A stretch of 64,000 bases of DNA from Pseudomonadota bacterium. GTDB taxonomy: Bacteria; Pseudomonadota; Gammaproteobacteria; Pseudomonadales; Pseudohongiellaceae. Of this stretch, positions 59,201 through 64,000 are shown in pieces; position 1 is the stretch's first letter; the number at the start of each line of letters is the position of its first letter. The stretch is taken from assembly GCA_027621405.1 (NCBI GenBank), contig JAQCBT010000006.1, forward strand, positions 62,001-126,000, written 5' to 3'. A program made the translations under genes and the position numbers. Below the pieces are notes generated by a model. That model did no database searches and was not told the origin of the DNA. It worked only from the letters and a program-made list of their open reading frames with translations.

Positions 59201-60531
59201 CTGTTGAAGCGACTACCCCGCTCCACCAGCAGATAGGTCAGGGTGAATTCCCAGAGGGATTTCTTCGCCTCTGCCTCTCCCATCTGCAACTCTTCATGGG
59301 AATCGAGATAGAGCCGCGGCTCACTCACCAGTTGTTCGATGAAGCGGTGATTGGTGGGTTCCAGCAAGGCGACGATGTCGCGAATCATTGTCTCCTGAAA
59401 GTGCCGTGCGATATTCCTGCGTATGTGCGCATTCTGACCGAGGGAAACGATTACATCCTTCACCATCTCCGCATACTGAGCCAGCAGGCTGCTCCAGAGC
59501 GCCTGCAGTCTCGCCGTGGAGCCGGTATTCAACGCCTCGACCAGGCGAGCACGACCGGCGAGTCGACGGGAACGTTCCTCCAGTTCCGACTTCCTCTCAT
59601 CCTCCCGTTCTGCCTGCGAGGACACCAGCTCGTCAGAGATGGCGCGGTCGAGCAGATCGTTGCCACCACAGTCACGCGCCGCCGCCAGCACCTGCTCATG
59701 CAGCCTGCCTCGACCTGCACGCCTGTCTATAGCCTGTAGCAATCTATCGACGAACACGGAAAAGCGCTGCGGCACAAGCATGGCCAGCTTGCGAATGAGC
59801 TGTTGCAAGAGAGTCCTGCTCTCCAGCCGACCCGACTTGTTCAACAGGGCAAACTGCAGCAACTCGGCCCACACCCGGCGCTGAACGTCGGACCTGGAAA
59901 GTCCATAGGTTTCGATGCAACTGGCAAGTACCGTCTCTATGGTCTCACAGGCCTCGCTCGCGCTGAGCTCGGAAAGATGCTGCATGAACAGCCCCAACAC
60001 GCGGGGTGAGAACTGGGCAGCCAGTCTCGAGATCATGGCGTTGCGGTCGCTTGCCGCCCGGATGCTGGCGATCAGCTCATCGGCACTGTTTTGAAGAACG
60101 CTGATGAGCAACTCCTCAACCTGGTGGGCGTCGTTCAACCGCGCATTCCAGGGTAACCTGCCGGTGGCCAGATAGCGGCAGGCAATCTCCAGCTCCGAGT
60201 TGGTGGCTGACTTTTCCTCTACCTTGTCACCCGGCTGCAACTGGCTTTGCCTGAGCTCCGTCTGCAAGGCCTCCCGGATTTTCTCCCGCAGCTTGGCACT
60301 GAAATCCTGGAAGAAATAAGACAGGGAAATTTCACCCAGATCTACCTCCAGCTTCTCGAACCAGAGCACGGAATCGGGTCCGGAGATTTCTGTAAACGCC
60401 TCATCGACAATCGGCAGTAACTCGTTCTTGGCAAAGGCTTCCAGTTCATTGTGCTGGGACAGCGCCAACTCCTCACTGGAGTAGGATATCTTGAAGATGG
60501 CGGATTCTATGCAGTGTTGCTTATCCATCAT
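56242..60531 (-). CDS. Contractile injection system tape-measure protein (Afp14-like)
   Basis: The 1429-residue protein has the N-terminal mark of the family (FAKNELLPIVDEAFTEI then FEKLEVDLGEI, residues 32-70) and its C-terminal block (NAGLVLLAPYLPRYF, LNKLLCGVKAGVP, FLQREAHL and LPWGYSTIKLGWM, about 1270-1425). Between them are long helical modules: about 330-500 and 564-730 are clear repeats (EFTLTYLLVERGSRFN and EFTLSYLVVDRGSRFN), and a weaker one spans about 970-1130. Low-complexity linkers separate them. This protein is thought to set the tube length of the injection particle. It overlaps the baseplate gene upstream and the ATPase downstream by four bases each. Confidence 0.93.
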   Translation of the reverse strand: MMDKQHCIESAIFKISYSSEELALSQHNELEAFAKNELLPIVDEAFTEISGPDSVLWFEKLEVDLGEISLSYFFQDFSAKLREKIREALQTELRQSQLQPGDKVEEKSATNSELEIACRYLATGRLPWNARLNDAHQVEELLISVLQNSADELIASIRAASDRNAMISRLAAQFSPRVLGLFMQHLSELSASEACETIETVLASCIETYGLSRSDVQRRVWAELLQFALLNKSGRLESRTLLQQLIRKLAMLVPQRFSVFVDRLLQAIDRRAGRGRLHEQVLAAARDCGGNDLLDRAISDELVSSQAEREDERKSELEERSRRLAGRARLVEALNTGSTARLQALWSSLLAQYAEMVKDVIVSLGQNAHIRRNIARHFQETMIRDIVALLEPTNHRFIEQLVSEPRLYLDSHEELQMGEAEAKKSLWEFTLTYLLVERGSRFNRKSYIASVMAKLAAHVNVDLMELYESIMVLLLPVAKNDPMRAELLSLLRELKVQLPETESSRRRHAEVAASARNGSGDSSGTAPASGDDAEAPRAAQELLAEELLHVDSEAECPPAAAIDALVAALQRSDLAALKAAWRQLTGRYARWLAAVFRSEARQEKVRKNIASTFTNPMFRDVIQLLEPVHGEFVAEVVQSATRKPRVEGRRPPAPEKTRRIVREFTLSYLVVDRGSRFNKRSYLAALLKRMAAHENVSVQAIFQSINDSVQSIAKRNSLQRELAQLLVEAADDLRIQGKTQGSRSKPAIELASEKHLQSAPEREAEGRARGRSTESDRELEQLEHIRSYLLYEKLLSAIVTYRGSGSSISYHVIRLLHELIQNYPWMLHRFNQEVNAGQLALAPVIAQLPRSLQRKLVLSFFDSFAARYRFSKQDFESRLSAVEAGEKISNVFYSQILGRLIGNRVQHLDAIFAAEGADAASAQGGEASATKAGDGSQGDNQGSISAYQEQLAVESRLRESTPLSLNQGTSDLIRAYLLGNLNVIEQDKLSIVSTIDLLLSSHPATLARLLRESLIDKSASDRLVEIVPESLLVKLMLLLRPDDQYKAILYADLVTMAAVKAEASGSALSRTLHLAKWQFIFNYMVIEGKRFSEISFVRRFAAFLQQRSSARTEAEFTQKLTSNLAATASSTTHVPSVRIAMILQSGASSAQAAEHAAGGERTVEAAKSIESAAGRRAEANDERDSDIDPAEAFMRGIANRDREERARETARESWRNSAQDNSAEAGQDAAWEASSRQSQTWDEAGESSSRLDYWDSEDDSDVLEDVYIDNAGLVLLAPYLPRYFDMVGLLDGKQFRDPAAAERGVHMLQYLVNESTDSPEYQLVLNKLLCGVKAGVPICRSIEITDQEKEASEGLLKGVIGNWPMLKNTSVEGLRESFLQREAHLQLKVDAWHLLVQSKAFDMLLDSLPWGYSTIKLGWMRQPVYVDWR

Positions 60532-63500
60532 TCTTCACCCAGCACCGACACCCATTGCCGGATATCGCCTGTTACAGAATTGGCGGCGGTCAGCTTCTGC
60601 AGGGCTTGCCTGAATTGCCGCGCGCTGTGCACCAGGTCTTCCCCATGCGGCGCATTCCTGTGGGCCTCCATCCAGCGCGCACGCAGGCAGCGAATCTTTT
60701 TCATATCGGCGGGCACCAGCCAGTGAAAGTTCACCTGCAGATTGGGGTCCAGTGCGGCGCGGATGACATCCTCAACAATATCCTTCACACCATGGAAGTG
60801 AGCGGTGTGACCGCTGTTGATACGAAAACAGTAAAGCTTGGGTAGAATCACGCTAACCGTGGACAGGTAGAAATTCCAGTCGTCGTCATCCAGTTCACAA
60901 TCCGCTGTCAGCAGCTGCATGTGTTCCACTATCCTGATTTTGAAGCTGCCAAGCTCCGATTGCAGAAGCTCAATCCCGTAGAGGTATTTCTGTTCTTCGT
61001 CAGAAATGCGACGTTCCGACATGCCGATTTCCTTCCGACGCTCAATCAGTTTGGAGACAAACAGTGAGAGTTGCTGGTCGATGTCCTCCCTGACCTCGAC
61101 AATGCTGTTGACCCGGGTGAACAACTGGCCATCCCGGCTCTTATGCAGGGCGAGGAAACGCAGCAGTGCCCGGCTGGCCCGGTCCCGCGCTCCGGCCTCC
61201 ACACGCTCGGCAGCACTGTGGTAGAGCGCCTGCCAGTTTTGCAGCAGCACTTCAAACTCACACATGGCGGCAAAATCCAGCCAGAATACATCCGGCTTGA
61301 TATGTGCCGGACAATTATCCCGCACCAGTTCCTCGGCGAACTCCCTGAACTGGGGATCGTTGCAGCGCGCCGTCCAGGCCGGGAAGATTACGCTTACCCG
61401 GTTGGCATACTTGTCCTTGAGTTCATGCTCCCGGCTGTTGAAATCCGCCGGCCGCAGCAGGATGTGCTCCAGCACGTGCATGCCTTCGCATTCGTTATTG
61501 AGGTGTATCAGCAGGCGACGCAGGAAGCGTTGCTGCCTGGCCGAGGCGGCCTTGCCCTCACCAGCCAGCAGGCGGATCTCGTAGTGCGATCCTTCCTGTG
61601 TGGGCGCTGAAGCCAACAGCAGTTTGAGATCGTCGGTGCGCTCATCGTAGCGGTAGTTTTCCTCGAACACGCCGTCGCGCAGGATCACTTCACTGATAAA
61701 GCCCCGACGCAGCGGTCCGAAGCTGACCAGGTTCTCCCGCACGATGCGGTAATAGCGCTGGTCCTCGGCAGATTGCTCATCCTCTGGCAGCGTCTTGAAC
61801 AGGTCCCGGGTCTGGCCCACGAAGTCGCTCTCAACCGGATAGGTCGGCCCACCCTGCTGGTTTTGCTCGTAGTCATCATGGGACATCAGGTTCAATTCAT
61901 GCCTGAACACTTCCCTCACCAGGGAGCGTGGTGTCAGGTGACGGAAGCCGAGAAACAGTCCGACCCGGTATTGCAATCCCGATACATTCTCCAGGCGCGA
62001 GTTGGCGCTGCGGCCAGGGTGCAGCGGATCGGCATCGCTCACCGGGCGGTTGAGCAGATTAACAGCCGCCGCACGGTCACCACTGAGGTACTTGATGCGA
62101 TTCAGCAGGCGCACCTTGTTGAAGATGATCGACCTTTCCAGTTCCTGGCCAGACTGGTAGAAGTTGAAGTTGCGGGCATGGTCCTGGTTAAACGCTTCAC
62201 CGTAGAGGGCCAGCAAATAATCCAGCAGACGCGACTTGCGATTCACGAAGTCATCGATCTTGCCCAGCATGTCATCCAGCAGGGTCGCGGCGTTCTCCGG
62301 ATATACTCGCTCCAGGCTGGAAATCTCCTGGTTGCTGAGCACCCCTGAATAGTAGGTAGATTTCTCGTTGCCCTTGACCGAGAACAGCTGCCTGATGGAA
62401 CTCAGATTCGCCAGGTAGTTGGACATGATCTGTTCAAACAGCAACAGGTAGGATTTCAACTGCAGCGCCTGGGCCTTACGCGCATCGGGGTAGCCTTCCG
62501 GCACACCAAACTGGTTGATACCATAGATGTCAGGGAACTGGTTCTGTACGGACTGGTAGTGAGACAGGTCCCTGTAAGTACCGGTGGGAGGACTGGCTAT
62601 CAGCTCGTCTTCCTCCAGCTTGTAGGCACGGCTGCTTCTGGCGAACTTCAGGGTATCGAATTGCGCCTGGAATTCATCGAGGGAAAAACTGCTAGCCCTG
62701 CCCCCCACTTTCACCAGCACACCACGAAAATCTGACAGGGACCTGGGCTCAATCAGCCTGTATTTCTGCAGGCTTGTCAGCGGCTCTACCCCTTCGTCGG
62801 GATTCGCGGGCCGCAGGCTCAGGGCCGCCACATACTCGATACCTTCAACGTCACGCGAGGCGGAAAGAATGGCGGACTCCAGCAGCCGCCGGTTCTTCAG
62901 CTTGTCGTTCTGCAGGAGTTCCCGGTCACAGATGATGCCGCCCTGTGTATAGGGCCCATCGAATACTTCATCGAGGGGCTTACCGGCGCGGAAGTCTTCG
63001 GAGAAGGACTTGTAGCTCACACTCCTTATCAGGACCTGGGATGCCCGGAAGAACAGGTCGGCCAATACGCTGGCGACCCGGTAGCCGGACTTGATGCTTA
63101 AATCCCCGTCGAGGTAACAGTCGATTTCGTCGACCACTTCGATGTCGCCGTCCAGGTCTTCGCAGAGATTCCTCACCGAATGGAAGTTCCTGCGGGTTGC
63201 TGCCATGAGCTCTTCCCGATTCATGCGCGCGCCACGCTCGCTGGCGTCCCGACGAATGCGAATCCTGTACAGGCCGTAACCGCCGGAGCTGGCGCCTTCC
63301 AAGCCGCTGAACACCTGCACGTCACTCACGCCATCGGTCAGGTCGTAGATCATCTTCTGGTAATCGAGCGGCGTGCTGGGTCGTCCGAAGAACACATCCT
63401 GGGCTGCATGCAGACCCAGCGAGTGGGTGTCGATATCGCCCCGCTCATCACACAGATAATCGGCGACATCAAACTTGGTGCGATAGATCAGGTCGGTGAG

Positions 63501-63671
63501 GGCGAAGCACACCTGCTCGAGGATGGTGACTCCCGGATCATGGAAGTTATAGTCAGTCCAGCCCAGCCCCGACAGCTCCTGGGATATCTCAATGCCCTCC
63601 GCACGCAGGCGCGCAAAACCATAGGGATTGGATTCCGTCTGGTTCCTGCTTATTGTCTGGCTGGCTTTCAT
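60528..63671 (-). CDS. eCIS baseplate protein (Afp12-like)
   Basis: The 1047-residue protein has the mark of the Afp12/Pvc12 wedge proteins near its start: ELSGLGWTDYNFHDPGVTILEQVCFALTDLIYRT (residues 33-66). It continues with VSDVQVFSG and long alpha-beta stretches, then MHVLEHILLRPA (about residue 730) and a helical C-terminus. These proteins form baseplate wedges that carry the sheath. Length is near that of the longer eCIS homologues. Its stop overlaps the tape-measure start by four bases, and a partial gene ends 24 bases upstream. Confidence 0.85.
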   Translation of the reverse strand: MKASQTISRNQTESNPYGFARLRAEGIEISQELSGLGWTDYNFHDPGVTILEQVCFALTDLIYRTKFDVADYLCDERGDIDTHSLGLHAAQDVFFGRPSTPLDYQKMIYDLTDGVSDVQVFSGLEGASSGGYGLYRIRIRRDASERGARMNREELMAATRRNFHSVRNLCEDLDGDIEVVDEIDCYLDGDLSIKSGYRVASVLADLFFRASQVLIRSVSYKSFSEDFRAGKPLDEVFDGPYTQGGIICDRELLQNDKLKNRRLLESAILSASRDVEGIEYVAALSLRPANPDEGVEPLTSLQKYRLIEPRSLSDFRGVLVKVGGRASSFSLDEFQAQFDTLKFARSSRAYKLEEDELIASPPTGTYRDLSHYQSVQNQFPDIYGINQFGVPEGYPDARKAQALQLKSYLLLFEQIMSNYLANLSSIRQLFSVKGNEKSTYYSGVLSNQEISSLERVYPENAATLLDDMLGKIDDFVNRKSRLLDYLLALYGEAFNQDHARNFNFYQSGQELERSIIFNKVRLLNRIKYLSGDRAAAVNLLNRPVSDADPLHPGRSANSRLENVSGLQYRVGLFLGFRHLTPRSLVREVFRHELNLMSHDDYEQNQQGGPTYPVESDFVGQTRDLFKTLPEDEQSAEDQRYYRIVRENLVSFGPLRRGFISEVILRDGVFEENYRYDERTDDLKLLLASAPTQEGSHYEIRLLAGEGKAASARQQRFLRRLLIHLNNECEGMHVLEHILLRPADFNSREHELKDKYANRVSVIFPAWTARCNDPQFREFAEELVRDNCPAHIKPDVFWLDFAAMCEFEVLLQNWQALYHSAAERVEAGARDRASRALLRFLALHKSRDGQLFTRVNSIVEVREDIDQQLSLFVSKLIERRKEIGMSERRISDEEQKYLYGIELLQSELGSFKIRIVEHMQLLTADCELDDDDWNFYLSTVSVILPKLYCFRINSGHTAHFHGVKDIVEDVIRAALDPNLQVNFHWLVPADMKKIRCLRARWMEAHRNAPHGEDLVHSARQFRQALQKLTAANSVTGDIRQWVSVLGEE

Positions 63672-63695
63672 CAGGGATTACTCATCCAATTCCTG

Positions 63696-64000
63696 TTAAC
63701 CGTTCTCTTTTTCCTGCTCTGCCGCTAACGCCGCTTCGTCGTCGTCATCTTCCAGGGGCGGCGGTGGCGGGAAGTTGACCGACTCATCGGCAAACCACTC
63801 CTGACCCCACAGCCTGGTCACGTGATATTCGATCCTGGCATCGCCGGGATAGCGGAAGGCGGATTTGATCGCCAGACGATACTGGGTAATACCCGGATTG
63901 TCCTCGTCCTTGACCGCCTCCCAGCGCAACTTCATGCGATCACGCGGCCCACTGTGATAGGACTGGTGAATACGAATCCGCCGCGAGCGATTCCAGAAAT
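63696..64000 (-). CDS. C-terminal part of an upstream eCIS gene, cut by window edge
   Basis: The frame is open from the right edge to the TAA at 63696, giving about 100 visible residues. An internal ATG at 63935 is unlikely to be the start because the 21 codons before it (WNRSRRIRIHQSYHSGPRDR) also look coding. The end is acidic with a Pro run (FPPPPPLEDDDDEAA). By position it could be the Afp11-like baseplate gene that precedes Afp12 in known clusters, but the visible part has no motif to confirm that. Confidence 0.6.
   Translation of the reverse strand, partial: FWNRSRRIRIHQSYHSGPRDRMKLRWEAVKDEDNPGITQYRLAIKSAFRYPGDARIEYHVTRLWGQEWFADESVNFPPPPPLEDDDDEAALAAEQEKENG

Noticed and set aside
51373..64000. 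Type VI secretion system or prophage tail
   Set aside because: No TssJLM, ClpV or phage structural, lysis or integrase genes; the tape-measure C-terminal block and the single AAA+ ATPase match eCIS instead.

Overview
The window looks like a chromosomal stretch of a free-living, probably marine, gammaproteobacterium. The evidence is the Gram-negative LPS exporter permeases LptF/LptG, PstC and PstA in their long gammaproteobacterial form, an E. coli-like malic enzyme MaeA, TrmO, thymidine kinase, and many secreted enzymes with signal peptides or lipoboxes. I saw no rRNA, tRNA, CRISPR array, integrase or transposase gene. Assignment below class is inference.

Layout. 1-2.8 kb: a membrane protein cut by the left edge, a small protein coupled to it, a secreted protein of unknown function and a secreted DUF1080 protein. 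2.8-10 kb: maeA, then a minus-strand run of an M1-type metallopeptidase, a DUF6702 protein, lptF and lptG. 10-18.5 kb: the phosphate operon pstS-pstC-pstA-pstB-phoU, followed by what looks like a broken gene (10341-11446). 18.8-21.4 kb: a 2TM protein, an MscS channel and a GNAT acetyltransferase. 21.4-25.6 kb: a FecR-domain protein split by one in-frame amber codon from a 1207-residue, four-module repeat protein with a Pro-Glu linker. 25.7-29 kb: two-subunit pyruvate carboxylase (pycA-pycB). 29-42.6 kb: an NHL-repeat protein, gamma carbonic anhydrase, serine hydrolase, TrmO, CoA transferase, CapA-like protein, a large hybrid histidine kinase, a DUF2272 protein, an M28-like protein and thymidine kinase. 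42.6-51.4 kb: signalling genes (response regulator, three PilZ proteins, a cNMP-binding GGDEF protein) mixed with a cupin, gamma-glutamyltransferase, a VOC protein and a DUF900 lipoprotein.

51.4-64 kb: the most unusual part, the 3' end of an extracellular contractile injection system (eCIS) operon on the minus strand that enters from beyond the right edge. It holds a partial gene, an Afp12-like baseplate protein, a 1429-residue CIS tape-measure protein (Afp14-like), an AAA+ ATPase (Afp15-like), then a 963-residue protein with a signal peptide, a catalytically degenerate GH18-like domain and three C-terminal membrane helices, and a SAM methyltransferase. Overlapping stops and starts tie these genes together, so the membrane protein and the methyltransferase are candidate undescribed parts of this injection system. 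Tube, sheath, spike and cap genes are not in view.

Other points: two copies of a near-identical perfect palindrome (10199-10254 and 28977-29027); two genes interrupted by in-frame stops; and a sigma-S-like CTATACTT element upstream of three signalling genes.
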